This document shows positions 16,571-24,760 of a stretch of 64,000 bases of DNA, in pieces. Below the pieces are notes generated by a model, which searched no databases, was not told the DNA's origin, and saw only the letters and a program-made list of their open reading frames with translations. The translations under genes were made by a program, and so were the position numbers. Position 1 is the stretch's first letter; each line of letters starts with the position of its first letter. Source of the DNA: Anaerostipes sp. (GTDB taxonomy: Bacteria > Bacillota > Clostridia > Lachnospirales > Lachnospiraceae); assembly GCA_028704435.1 (NCBI GenBank), contig JAQWFL010000008.1, positions 1 to 64,000 on the forward strand, read 5' to 3'.

Positions 16571-16604
16571 AATATTACCTCCGTAATTTAAATGTGTTAG
16601 TTCC

Positions 16605-17570
16605 TTATGATCGGCTTTTTTTGTCATCAAAAGGTTCATCCGTTACAATCACCGAATTCTTTGCCTTTCCGACCATAACGGATAATTTCGTTCCAATTGG
16701 AAACTGCGCTGCTATGGTTTCTATCAGTTTTTCTTTCAGTTTGTATTCCTCATACTCCGGGGATACTGTAAGCAACTCAATCGCTTTCTCTTTTCTGGAA
16801 AAAATCGAGAATGCCGCAATCTCTTTCTGATATCGGAAGACCCACACTTCCCCATCTGTAATGTGCTGTACAAGATTACTTTCCATCCACTGCTGCGCGG
16901 GTTCATCCGTTTTTTCCTGTATCCCCTTCAGGAGTCTTTGCATTCCCTCTATATCCGACTGCTCTGCTGGGTAGGGAATCCGTAATTCCTGTTCATTCAG
17001 GGACATTCCCATCAACAGACTGATTCCCCTCTTTACTTCAGTTCTTTGATGCATATAGTTGTTTGTATCTTCATGTAAAATAGAACTGCCAACGCCATAG
17101 GTCAGAAACAGCGCTGCTACATCCTCTTCCACGGCTGGTGTGATTCCATAATATTCACTTTGAATCGCAACAATCTGTCTCAAAAAAGGTTCTATGATTT
17201 CCAGTGTATGTTCACGAATCGCCCAACGTACTGTCCGATGCATTTGTGGGGCATATTTCTCACGGAATTCTTTTGTTTCTACTTCCATATATTCAAAAAA
17301 ATCTTCCATCAGGCGACATGGATTTCTTCTTCCATGTTCCACAATCCGTGCAAAATCCTCTTGATAGTGGTTGAAAAACAAATCTAATACGGCGTCAAAT
17401 ACAGCATCCTTGTTTTCAAAATAGTAATAAAAAAGTCCTACCTCCCCACCGGCAAGGCTCATAATACTACGCACGGAGGTTCCATCAAATCCTTTTGTAA
17501 AAAACAGTTTCAATGCTGCTTGCGCAATTTCATCCCTTTTACCACCTTCGAGAATTGGTTTTCTTGGCAT
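16605..17570 (-). CDS. TetR/AcrR regulator with C-terminal acetyltransferase-like domain
   Basis: 321 residues, well over the ~200 typical of TetR proteins. Residues ~10-60 are the DNA-binding domain (IAQAALKLFFTKGFDGTSVRSIM...GLFYYYFENKDAVFD), and ligand-binding helices run to ~205. A ~90-residue extension follows (WVFRYQKEIAAFSIFSRKEKAIELLTVSP..., YKLKEKLIETIAAQF), which reads like the central strands and acetyl-CoA-loop region of a degenerate GNAT domain. The extension could bind a co-effector. It heads a presumed operon with the small membrane protein and PanE-like oxidoreductase. Confidence 0.75.
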   Translation of the reverse strand: MPRKPILEGGKRDEIAQAALKLFFTKGFDGTSVRSIMSLAGGEVGLFYYYFENKDAVFDAVLDLFFNHYQEDFARIVEHGRRNPCRLMEDFFEYMEVETKEFREKYAPQMHRTVRWAIREHTLEIIEPFLRQIVAIQSEYYGITPAVEEDVAALFLTYGVGSSILHEDTNNYMHQRTEVKRGISLLMGMSLNEQELRIPYPAEQSDIEGMQRLLKGIQEKTDEPAQQWMESNLVQHITDGEVWVFRYQKEIAAFSIFSRKEKAIELLTVSPEYEEYKLKEKLIETIAAQFPIGTKLSVMVGKAKNSVIVTDEPFDDKKSRS

Positions 17571-17615
17571 AATTTATCTCTCTTTTCCTGAATAATGTTC
17601 AAATTATTTTTAATT

Positions 17616-18430
17616 TTATTGCCAATCATTTAAACGACGTTTTATCACTTTTAATTCAGCAATGGCACCATAATGCAAAATATCAAACTCAGCAGGGGAA
17701 ATTTCAGCAAGCAATTTTAAATGTTCCTGTTCCCATGCAGTGATTTCCTGTTCTGTAAGAGAAGCACCAATGCCCCGGCAGGCTTTCATTCTGCCATTCC
17801 AACTCTCACGGGTGAAATGCACCTTCAAAGGATATTCTTCATGATAAACGAGTTCAAAATTTTCTTTGTAGCAATCGGGTATAGATATTGGATGAATTGT
17901 TTCTCCCCCACCGCTCCACTTGGGGTTGTATTTCAGAACAAGTTTTTCGCTTTCTCCTGCAATTTTATCTTCAAAAGGCAACCAAGCCATGTACAATACA
18001 AGAATACGTCCATCTGGTTTCAGTATATGGTAAAACTTCGATTTAATCTGTTCATGATTAAAATACCAAAAACATTGACACGCTGTAATTACATCAAAAG
18101 TATTATCTGGAAAGTCTATATTTTCAATAGGTATTGAATAGTAGTCTATATCTATATCCATACCCTTTGAAAGAATTTTTGCCTGTTCAATCTGATTTAC
18201 TGAAATATCTGTGCCTGTCCAGCTTGCACCATAACAGTACATATTTCTTGGAAGCATACCTGTTCCTGTACCTACATCAAGTACCCTTTGATCATTTATA
18301 CATAATTCACGTTTTACAATCTTATTATAAAATTCACGAGGGTAAATATCACGAAACTTTGCATAATCTGTTGAAGTTTTTCCCAATCAAAAGATTTACC
18401 ACCATCTATATTTTCATTTGTTATGTTCAT
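17616..18430 (-). pseudogene. Class I SAM methyltransferase with N-terminal single-base frameshift
   Basis: Codons from 18386 to 17616 encode ~256 residues of a class I methyltransferase: motif I VLDVGTGTGMLP, motif II GTDIS, then DVITACQCFWYF and LKPDGRILVLYM. The natural N-terminus lies just upstream in another frame, starting at 18430 (MNITNENIDGGKSFDW). The two join if the GGG at 18384-18382 is read as GGGG, giving FDWGKTSTDYAKF. One base is therefore missing from a G run. Either the gene is newly dead, a shortened protein is made from a TTG near 18386, or it is a sequencing error. The substrate is unknown. Confidence 0.75.
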
Positions 18431-18457
18431 AGACTTCCCCCCTCGAACCAATCTTCA

Positions 18458-18777
18458 TTATAGTTTGAACCAAGTTTTTCCTATGTTGCCACTATCATCA
18501 GCTACATCATATTTTTTGTACAACCCTTTGCGAACTTCCACTTCCCTTTGCTTAAAAAAATCCGATGATACACCAACACACTAAGGTCATAATCGCCTGT
18601 TTCATCCGTAGCATAATTACTATACATTGAAACCGGAAAAATTCCCTGTTGGAAGTTATGCTCGCTGTCAAATAAAATTGGTAGCTTACCACTTGTAATA
18701 TCACGCCAGATTTCTTTATCTTCCTGCAATATCTCACTTTTCGATGTTAATGCTGCTTCAATTTCTAACAGTTCCAT
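18458..18777 (-). pseudogene. Effector-binding (GyrI-like) protein, frameshifted
   Basis: From the ATG at 18777 (GGAGGAAAA upstream) the frame encodes MELLEIEAALTSKSE, DITSGKLPILFDSEH and GIFPVSMYSNYATDETGDYDLSV, then diverges. Near 18567 another frame continues with SSDFFKQREVEVRKGLYKKY and DSGNIGKTWFKL to a TAA at 18458-18460. A one-base indel within the GTGTTGGTG stretch explains both. The YSNYATDxTGDYD pattern is that of effector-binding domains fused to or encoded near AraC/MerR regulators. The N-terminal region also looks shortened. Same neighbour order (racemase tail upstream) as at 11881-12458. Confidence 0.65.
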
Positions 18778-18797
18778 ACATTTTCCTCCACTTTCAT

Positions 18798-18940
18798 TCA
18801 TTTTCTCAAATTGGAAGTCAGGTTACGTTCTGCTGCAATCACATGCGCAGCAACATTACTACTTCGTTTACCATTTGTCGTAGCCACCACTGCAGCCGCA
18901 TTCGCATGGATATACGTGATATCAAAAACCGGCAAAGCTA
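18798..18940 (-). pseudogene. Racemase 3' end fragment
   Basis: The strand encodes LPVFDITYIHANAAAVVAT, the C-terminal signature of the Asp/Glu racemase seen at 12086-12458, then runs in frame into an unrelated tail (SSNVAAHVIAAERNLTSNL) and a TGA. About 55 of 65 bases near 18873-18938 agree with 12105-12170 by eye. Nothing of the upstream two-thirds of the enzyme remains. Confidence 0.65.
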
Positions 18941-19011
18941 TATATACTTCTCTTGATCCACTTATTCAGTTGTATAATACTTATATTTACTTTCACTATA
19001 ACAACAAGTAT

Positions 19012-19734
19012 TTATTGATCTTGCATACGGAATGATGTGTATGACAAGGCGAAACCTATAATACTGGTTAATATAATCGAAACAATTCCGATGGTGTTAT
19101 ATGGGAAAGGAACATCATAAATACCGACTAAAGGAACTGCCGACCACGGTATGACAATTCCTGCTTGTACTGGCATATTGGATGCAGTCATTTCTATACC
19201 AGTGAAAACTAATGCCGCCATTATTGATGGATAAAAAATCTTTTTTTGCAGTATGGCAATCCATAACAGAGGAATTGTAGCTATAAATCTAAGCATGTGG
19301 CTTTTCGTAAGAGAAATTACTAAAATTTTTGCACCCTCAAATCCAAATTGACCTTGATAAATCAGAAATCCACCGATTAGATAGATTACTTCAATTGCAA
19401 GAAGAACTCCCGCATACCAAAGAAACCAAATCACTAATTTTGACATCAAGAAACGAAACCTTGAGGTTGGTGCTGTCAACACATTAATGATTGTTTTGTC
19501 CTCATATTCTCGTTGAATAAGAAAAGTCAAAACAAAACCACTCATAATTCCAAGAATAAGCGTAGTGACTACATAGCTGTTCATTATCCAAGACTGATAA
19601 TCATCAGGCGGTTCAATAAAGAACAAGTCTTTTATTACAATAACGGCTGCTGAAGCAATAACAATGATTGAGCAAACAAGAAAAATCTTGTTTTTTTGTA
19701 TTTTCATAAATTCCGCAGAAATTGTATTATGCAA
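19012..19734 (-). CDS. ABC-2 type transporter permease
   Basis: About 240 residues with six predicted membrane segments and a cytoplasmic N-terminus, similar to BcrB/lantibiotic-immunity permeases (AEFMKIQKNKIFL at the start; GIMSGFVLTFLIQREYEDKTIINVL...FRFLMSKL in the middle). I place the start at a TTG (19734) because GGAGG lies 8 bases before it and it overlaps the ATPase stop by 8 bp, indicating coupled translation; an ATG at 19707 is the alternative. With the ATPase 19727-20647 it forms a two-gene exporter, probably for a peptide antibiotic or lantibiotic-like compound. Confidence 0.8.
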   Translation of the reverse strand: MHNTISAEFMKIQKNKIFLVCSIIVIASAAVIVIKDLFFIEPPDDYQSWIMNSYVVTTLILGIMSGFVLTFLIQREYEDKTIINVLTAPTSRFRFLMSKLVIWFLWYAGVLLAIEVIYLIGGFLIYQGQFGFEGAKILVISLTKSHMLRFIATIPLLWIAILQKKIFYPSIMAALVFTGIEMTASNMPVQAGIVIPWSAVPLVGIYDVPFPYNTIGIVSIILTSIIGFALSYTSFRMQDQ

Positions 19735-20647
19735 TGCCAACACCTCCTGTAATCTTTTTGAAATAATCTTCAAGGTTATCCTGACACATTTGAATAGTTG
19801 AAACACCACAATCCGCCATAACAAGAGCTTTATTCAGATCTATGGGGGCAATATGTGTATCGTATATTCGTAGTGACTTGTCAGCTTCTACAGAATAATT
19901 TTTAATATCGAGTTGTCTTTCAAGTGTCTGTGTAGCAGCCGACAAAGAAGATACACAAACATGAATATACTTTTCATTATTCTGTTCCAATTGTTTCATT
20001 GAACTTTCTTCAAGTAAGTTTCCTTGATGAATAATACCTATATCGTCTGCAATAAGAGCAATTTCTGAAAGAATATGACTGGATATAAGAATGGTTTTAC
20101 CTTGTTCACTACACAGCTTTTGAAAAACCTCTCGTAATTCCGCAATACCTATAGGATCAAGACCATTTGTTGGCTCGTCCAATATTAATAATTCCGGGTC
20201 GTTTAGTAATGCGTTAGCAATTCCTAAACGTTGCTTCATTCCCAATGAATAGGACGAAAAATGTTTTTTATCTCCATAAGGGAGTCCTACCGTTTTTAAT
20301 GCATCCTTAACTGCATTTATTTTAGTTGTTCCTCTTAGACGTGCAAATATATTAAGGTTTTCAGTTCCTGTAAGATTTGGATAAAATCCAGGGGTTTCAA
20401 TAATCGACCCTATTCTCGTATAAACCTCCCTCTGATTACCTTTTACTGAACTACCAAATAGTTTTACTTCTCCACCTGTAACAGATGAAAGCCCAAGTAT
20501 CATTTTCATAGTTGAGGTTTTTCCTGCACCGTTACGCCCCAGTAGTCCATAAATCTTTCCTTTATTCACATGGAGGTTTATGCTATTTACAACGGTGTTT
20601 TTACCGTATTTTTTTGTCAAACTGTTTGTTTCTATAACATTGTTCAT
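19727..20647 (-). CDS. ABC transporter ATP-binding protein (BcrA type)
   Basis: 306 residues. Walker A GRNGAGKTST near residue 38, a Q-loop in GSIIETPGFYPNLTGTENL, signature YSLGMKQRLG, Walker B LLILDEPTNGLDP and switch His SSHILSEI. The IIETPGFYPNLTG segment is typical of the bacitracin/lantibiotic protection group. The C-terminal ~80 residues form the usual accessory extension. Adjacent membrane partner: 19012-19734. A sensor kinase or regulator, often next to BcrAB systems, is absent here. Confidence 0.9.
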   Translation of the reverse strand: MNNVIETNSLTKKYGKNTVVNSINLHVNKGKIYGLLGRNGAGKTSTMKMILGLSSVTGGEVKLFGSSVKGNQREVYTRIGSIIETPGFYPNLTGTENLNIFARLRGTTKINAVKDALKTVGLPYGDKKHFSSYSLGMKQRLGIANALLNDPELLILDEPTNGLDPIGIAELREVFQKLCSEQGKTILISSHILSEIALIADDIGIIHQGNLLEESSMKQLEQNNEKYIHVCVSSLSAATQTLERQLDIKNYSVEADKSLRIYDTHIAPIDLNKALVMADCGVSTIQMCQDNLEDYFKKITGGVGIA

Positions 20648-20745
20648 AGCTATCGACTCCTTTCATATATAGATTATCATATCAACCTTACTATCGTTAA
20701 TTTCGCATTATTTCAACAACAGATTCCTTAACCCTTTGATTCAAT

Positions 20746-21153
20746 TCAAGCTTTTTTCTCAAAGGATTTCTTGTAAAAAGGTAAAATCCTTTTTATAAAT
20801 ATATACAGATGTACGAAGCCTACAATCAGAAAACAAATTCTTGCTATCCATTCTGGTAATAGCATCTGAATTCCATTCATATCGCCTCCACCGAAGAATC
20901 CACATAAAACACTCAGGTATATAGGATCTAAGAAAAGCATGACAATCGTCACATAATATAATATTGCCCTAATTACCTGTGATTTCATTTGACATATCTT
21001 AGGTGCTAAAAATATAAGTATCCAGCCACAAATGAAGGTTGCTGCAACTCCTGCTATACAAAATATCCCCATTTACACATTCGACATGCCCTCTCTATAT
21101 ACATCAATTTGCATTCCAATACCCATAAAATATTGTCTTGCTCGTTTACTCAT
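20746..21153 (-). pseudogene. Membrane protein (M50-like family), internal deletion plus in-frame stop
   Basis: One reading frame spans 21153 to 20746: MSKRARQY, GIGMQIDVYREGMSNV, then a TAA, then MGIFCIAGVAATFICGWILIF... to FEKKA (108 residues after the stop, three membrane helices, with LSVLCGFFGGGDMNGI). Related Lachnospiraceae proteins that I recall begin MSKRA(R/K)QYIG, carry an HEGAH metalloprotease-like motif, and have Gln where the TAA stands. Here the HExxH segment between RQY and GMQID is missing. A CAA-to-TAA change plus a deletion therefore explains the split. The family assignment is from memory. Confidence 0.55.
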
Positions 21154-21496
21154 TTTTCTTCACCTCATATTGTTCTCAAACGTTAAAAACTTTTACGCTA
21201 CACACAACTAGAATCATATACGTCTAAAATCCTTGCCAAATGACGGACACATAATTTTAAGTTGCTTATTCATTTGTGGCATAAGTCTCCGCTCAAGCAC
21301 CTGAACTCCTTTCCCTTATGGGACAGAATATTGTTCACTTTTTCGGTTATCCATATTTCATCATCAAGAACTTCTAATCCATATCTATTGCTCCTTCCCA
21401 ACAATAATTACGTGATTACTCATCCCGCAACAAGGCTATATATCTTTTCATATCAATTCTCACATTCTTTTTCAATTCTTCAAACTGAAATTTGTA
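21154..21496. other. Intergenic stretch with unassigned coding debris
   Basis: No intact gene. On the minus strand, short frames such as MNKQLKIMCPSFGKDFRRI and LEVLDDEIWITEKVNNILSH look like pieces of proteins but have no recognisable parent. They fit the decay seen throughout this island. A promoter for the gene remnant at 20746-21153 probably lies near 21160-21200, but no clear boxes are visible. Confidence 0.3.
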
Positions 21497-21952
21497 TTAC
21501 AATTTAAATTGCATAAAATTTCCATTTTTTAAAAATCCAAAATCTGTATATAACATCACTCCCATATCCGAAGCAGTAATTTGTATTATACCGCAACCAT
21601 ACTTTCTTGCTTCATCAACTACTTTCGATAGTAGTTGTTTCGCTATGCCCTTTCGTCGATAATTTTTATCCGTATACATACTTGACAGCAAGCCCATTTT
21701 ACCACTTATACACCCAAAGTATGGTGGTTTTTCAACAAAGGAAATTCCACTTGTGCCAATGATTTTTTGTTTATCTATTGCAAGCCACGAAACAAATGTA
21801 CCATCTGACATATGTTTTACATAGTATTCGTAAAGTGCTGATTTTAAGTCTATATCCTCGACAGCACCTTCTTCTCGAAGCTGATGAATACGCATATCTA
21901 TAAATGTGTCTAATTCTTTTGTTGTCAATTTCCTATATCCAATCATTGCCAT
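21497..21952 (-). CDS. GNAT N-acetyltransferase
   Basis: 151 residues when started at 21952 (MAMIGYRKLTTKELD), where AAGG sits 6 bases upstream. A longer in-frame start at 22030 has no RBS and adds residues unlike the family. The acetyl-CoA loop is NYRRKGIAKQLLSKVVDEA (~98-116), preceded by KMGLLSSMYTD and followed by DMGVMLYTDFGF. Substrate unknown. It is divergent from the TetR gene at 22170, with two TGTCACAC sites between them, so it is probably that regulator's target. Confidence 0.8.
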   Translation of the reverse strand: MAMIGYRKLTTKELDTFIDMRIHQLREEGAVEDIDLKSALYEYYVKHMSDGTFVSWLAIDKQKIIGTSGISFVEKPPYFGCISGKMGLLSSMYTDKNYRRKGIAKQLLSKVVDEARKYGCGIIQITASDMGVMLYTDFGFLKNGNFMQFKL

Positions 21953-22062
21953 ATGTTCCCTTACAACTTCAAAGTTATCTATAGTTCCATCTTCTTGTCC
22001 CATCGGACAAGAAGCATCCCTCGCTTTCATCTCGGTTAATTCAAATCTTTAAATTTCTAATC

Positions 22063-22158
22063 TGTCACACTTGTGCATATCTGTTTTTTATTATATACTC
22101 TAATCATGAAAAAACAAGCCAATCAGCTTATCTGTCACACATTGACTATTGTGTGACA
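22063..22158. promoter_or_regulatory. TetR operator candidates in divergent intergenic region
   Basis: TGTCACAC occurs at 22063-22070 and again at 22133-22140, where it pairs with GTGTGACA at 22151-22158 as a perfect inverted repeat just 11 bases before the TetR start codon. The first copy is followed by TTGTG, giving a partial inverted repeat. A TATACT -10-like box lies at 22094-22099. The layout suggests autoregulation plus control of the divergent GNAT. Confidence 0.55.
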
Positions 22159-22169
22159 AAGGAGGAAAC

Positions 22170-22715
22170 ATGAACCGAACAAATGGGGAAATAGCAGAAA
22201 AATCAAAAGAGAAATTTATTGCGGCACTTTTATCCCTTATGAAGACTTTTACATATCGTGACATTACCATAACGCAAATTGCACAGGAAGCAATGCTCAG
22301 CCGCAGAACGTTTTACCGCCTTTTTGAGACTAAGGATTCTATTCTCGAACAATATCTGCTGCAATTATTTGGGCAACTTGCCACAATGTACCAGCAGAAT
22401 GGAAAAAAGGATTATTGGGATGCCGCACCGCTGTTTTTTTCATTTTGGAAGAGTCAGGAACAGTTTTTGATGTTGCTCAAGGATAATCATATGCTGTATA
22501 CGCTGTTAGAACACCAGGATGAATACTACAAGCTACTGCTTTTATCCAAAGATAACTCTCATCCGGTTATTGTAAACAATCCCCATCTTCCTTACATGAC
22601 TGCTTATAGTATGGGCGGTCTAATCAATACTTTGATTCAATGGGTCGAAAATGACATGAAAGATGAGCCATCTGATTTCCTTACGTATATCCATTCCATA
22701 TATAAGAATGCCTAA
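22170..22715 (+). CDS. TetR-family regulator
   Basis: 181 residues starting at 22170, directly after GGAGGA. An N-terminal helix-turn-helix (FIAALLSLMKTFTYRDITITQIAQEAMLSRRTFYRLFETKDSI) is followed by an all-helical ligand domain of the TetR_C type found in Clostridia (Dha-type). It is the only plus-strand gene in the island. Its last four bases overlap the 3' end of the broken hydrolase gene on the opposite strand. Likely represses the divergent GNAT and itself through the TGTCACAC sites. Confidence 0.88.
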   Translation: MNRTNGEIAEKSKEKFIAALLSLMKTFTYRDITITQIAQEAMLSRRTFYRLFETKDSILEQYLLQLFGQLATMYQQNGKKDYWDAAPLFFSFWKSQEQFLMLLKDNHMLYTLLEHQDEYYKLLLLSKDNSHPVIVNNPHLPYMTAYSMGGLINTLIQWVENDMKDEPSDFLTYIHSIYKNA

Positions 22716-23208
22716 ATAAAATCCGAACATTGCCTGTTGTTCTCCAGCAAATCCAACGCTTTGATGAATTTCTCCGGTTTTTCATAATGAATATCATTCC
22801 CACTTCTTACAACGACACGTTCTGCATTTGTCATCAGCTTCATCATCCTGTCCGATGACTCCTTTGTTTGATTCAGATAATGATGATACAACTGAAAGCC
22901 GTCCTTATACACAAATGTATTCTGCATTTCTTCTGGTTCTACGTTAAAAAACGGAGGATCCTCCAATAGCAGTCCACTTACCATCTCGGGCAGTTTTCCA
23001 GCGATATAGGCAGCCAGAATTCCCCCAGAAGAATGTCCACTCACTACGCATGGTATCTTTCCCCTAATTCCTGAAATACAGATTCATAATCCTTACCACA
23101 CATACATTGACCATGAATCAGCAGCAACGCTGGTCTCTGATTCTTTATCTCTATATAATGAATGTTAACTTGTCCCTCACATATATAATCCTTTTCTAAC
23201 AGTTCCAT
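22712..23208 (-). pseudogene. Alpha/beta hydrolase split by internal deletion
   Basis: The 5' part (start 23208, MELLEKDYICEGQVNIHY) carries the oxyanion strand ALLLIHGQCMCGKDYE and ends ELGERYHA followed by a stop. In a different frame the strand continues with CVVSGHSSGGILAAYIAGK, the nucleophile elbow, and later a histidine region SGNDIHYEKPEKF. The strands and helices normally lying between RYH and the elbow (~35 residues) are missing, and the later part of the domain also looks shortened. The collapse shifts the frame at the junction. It lies immediately downstream of the TetR gene 23223-23816, which probably controlled it. Confidence 0.75.
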
Positions 23209-23222
23209 ACATTCCTCTCCGA

Positions 23223-23816
23223 TCACTCCTCATTCTTCTTACTGTATTTGTCCAGACTTCGTATTGCCATAACCTCTTCCTCCAGCAATTCCTCCAGTTG
23301 TTCATCTGTAAAATCACAGGTTCTTGTAGCGACCAATGTTGCAAGTCCATGGGTAAATATCCAGACTCTCGTGTGAAAATCATTGATTTGCTTTGCATTC
23401 ATCCTATGAAGCGAATCCAGTTTTTTCGTTACATCCGCATATTTTTCAACATTTCTATAGGATTCATCCAGCATGACAAACTGCTCTGGTGCCAGTTTCT
23501 GCTCACTCATAAATAATATCTTGTATAATTCCGGCTCTTCTTTTGCAAAATATATATAACCCATTCCCATCTGCATATAAGGTTTTTCTTTCGTTTCATC
23601 AATCTTGACATAGGCATGATATGTATCTAGCATTTTCTTGACAAGCTCCATTTTCAATTCATCCATTGTTGCAAAATTACGAAAAATAGGCTGCACAGAG
23701 CAATTCAATTCTTTAGCGATAGCTCTGGCATTCACTCCGCTTATCCCCTTTGTTCTGGCAAGCTCATAAGCTTTATCCAATATATCCTGCTTATGAATTT
23801 TAGCTTTTGGTGGCAT
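23223..23816 (-). CDS. TetR-family regulator
   Basis: 197 residues. The helix-turn-helix is atypical in sequence but clear: ILDKAYELARTKGISGVNARAIAKELNCSVQPIFRNFATMDEL. The C-terminal region is the WHG/TetR_C-type ligand domain (MGYIYFAKEEPELYKILF). It overlaps the start region of the hydrolase remnant and probably formed an operon with it. A perfect 14-bp palindrome lies 31 bases upstream (23847-23860), the likely operator. Confidence 0.88.
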   Translation of the reverse strand: MPPKAKIHKQDILDKAYELARTKGISGVNARAIAKELNCSVQPIFRNFATMDELKMELVKKMLDTYHAYVKIDETKEKPYMQMGMGYIYFAKEEPELYKILFMSEQKLAPEQFVMLDESYRNVEKYADVTKKLDSLHRMNAKQINDFHTRVWIFTHGLATLVATRTCDFTDEQLEELLEEEVMAIRSLDKYSKKNEE

Positions 23817-23846
23817 ATTGTATCCTCCTTAAATATCTTACGTTAC

Positions 23847-23860
23847 ATAACATATGTTAT
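23847..23860. promoter_or_regulatory. Palindromic operator ATAACATATGTTAT
   Basis: A perfect 14-bp palindrome 31 bp upstream of the TetR start at 23816, flanked by GTTAC and CTATC. Size and position suit a TetR dimer site controlling its own operon. Confidence 0.55.
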
Positions 23861-23910
23861 CTATCAATCATTATTATAGACTCTTGAAATAAAATTGTCA
23901 ATTACTGCAA

Positions 23911-24097
23911 AGAAGCAGTGTGCCATTTCTTTTCACACACTGTTACTGTTCACACCTACGGTGTTCCAGTAACGAATTCAGCCCATTTGAAATTCGTCTG
24001 CGGCGAAGGGCTGAATTCCTGCATGTTTTATTCTTTGGCGCATAACTTGACAGCAAGTGTCAAGTTTGCGTGTGAACAGTAACCACACACTGCTTCT
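23911..24097. repeat. Nested palindromic repeat element (MITE-like)
   Basis: Outer inverted repeat AGAAGCAGTGTG/CACACTGCTTCT (23911-23922, 24086-24097); next TTACTGTTCACAC/GTGTGAACAGTAA (23943-23955, 24070-24082); inside it GAATTCAGCCC/GGGCTGAATTC (23974-23984, 24008-24018) and AACTTGACA/TGTCAAGTT (24044-24052, 24058-24066). The left arm can also fold with CAGTAAC at 23967-23973. It has no coding capacity and sits between two genes on the same strand. I recall similar sequences repeated in Lachnospiraceae genomes, so it is probably a dispersed non-autonomous element. Confidence 0.7.
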
Positions 24098-24107
24098 CTC
24101 TTTTCTT

Positions 24108-24737
24108 TTAGAAAATCTGTCCCGGAAGTTTTTGTTTTTCCTTTGGCGAAAAATTCTTGTCAAATTGTTCTACCTCAGCTTCATCCACAAAATATCCTGC
24201 GGGTGTTGTATAGACGCCTGTAACTCCATCTAAATATCCCGGAATCAATTCTTTACATAAGAAGAATGATGCATCTTCCCCTTCCGGTACTCCATGGTAG
24301 CGAATTCCTTTTTCTGAGGCACACACGAATCCACTTTTCCCATAAAAATCAATATTTCCTTCAAAGCACAATGCACCTGCACCCATTTCTTTTGCTTTTT
24401 GGAGAGAATAATCTAGGAGTGCTTTTCCATACCCCTGTCTCTTATATTCAGGCAAAATACCGATTGGTCCCATTGTCATAATGGGAATTTTTCTTCCATC
24501 ATCTGCTGCAATATGTGTTCTGATAAAAATATTCTGTCCAATCAACTTTCCATCTTTTTCCATGACAAAATCAAGTTCGGGAACAAAGTCGGAATCTGTT
24601 CTCAAACAATGCAATACATAATGCTCCAGACATCCCGGCTTATATACATTCCAAAATGCTTCTCTTGTTAAATTCTCAACATCTGTATATTCCTCTGGTG
24701 TTTCTAATCTTATTATAAAATCTTTTCTATCACTCAT
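24108..24737 (-). CDS. GNAT N-acetyltransferase (YhbS-like)
   Basis: 209 residues. An N-terminal acetyl-CoA-binding fold carries MTMGPIGILPEYKRQGYGKALLDYSLQKA (beta4 and the RxxGxG loop, ~88-116) and then GAGALCFEGNIDFYGKSGF. The C-terminal ~60 residues (FLCKELIPGYLDGVTGVY, FVDEAEVEQFDKNF) are typical of predicted acetyltransferases of the YhbS type. Substrate unknown. It starts 23 bp after the methyltransferase stop region on the minus strand, so the two may share a transcript; the palindromic element lies just past its 3' end. Confidence 0.85.
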   Translation of the reverse strand: MSDRKDFIIRLETPEEYTDVENLTREAFWNVYKPGCLEHYVLHCLRTDSDFVPELDFVMEKDGKLIGQNIFIRTHIAADDGRKIPIMTMGPIGILPEYKRQGYGKALLDYSLQKAKEMGAGALCFEGNIDFYGKSGFVCASEKGIRYHGVPEGEDASFFLCKELIPGYLDGVTGVYTTPAGYFVDEAEVEQFDKNFSPKEKQKLPGQIF

Positions 24738-24760
24738 TTTTATTCTCCTTCATTTCTATT

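Noticed and set aside
23911-24097. CRISPR array
   Set aside because: Repeats are inverted and nested, not direct repeats with unique spacers, and no cas genes are present.
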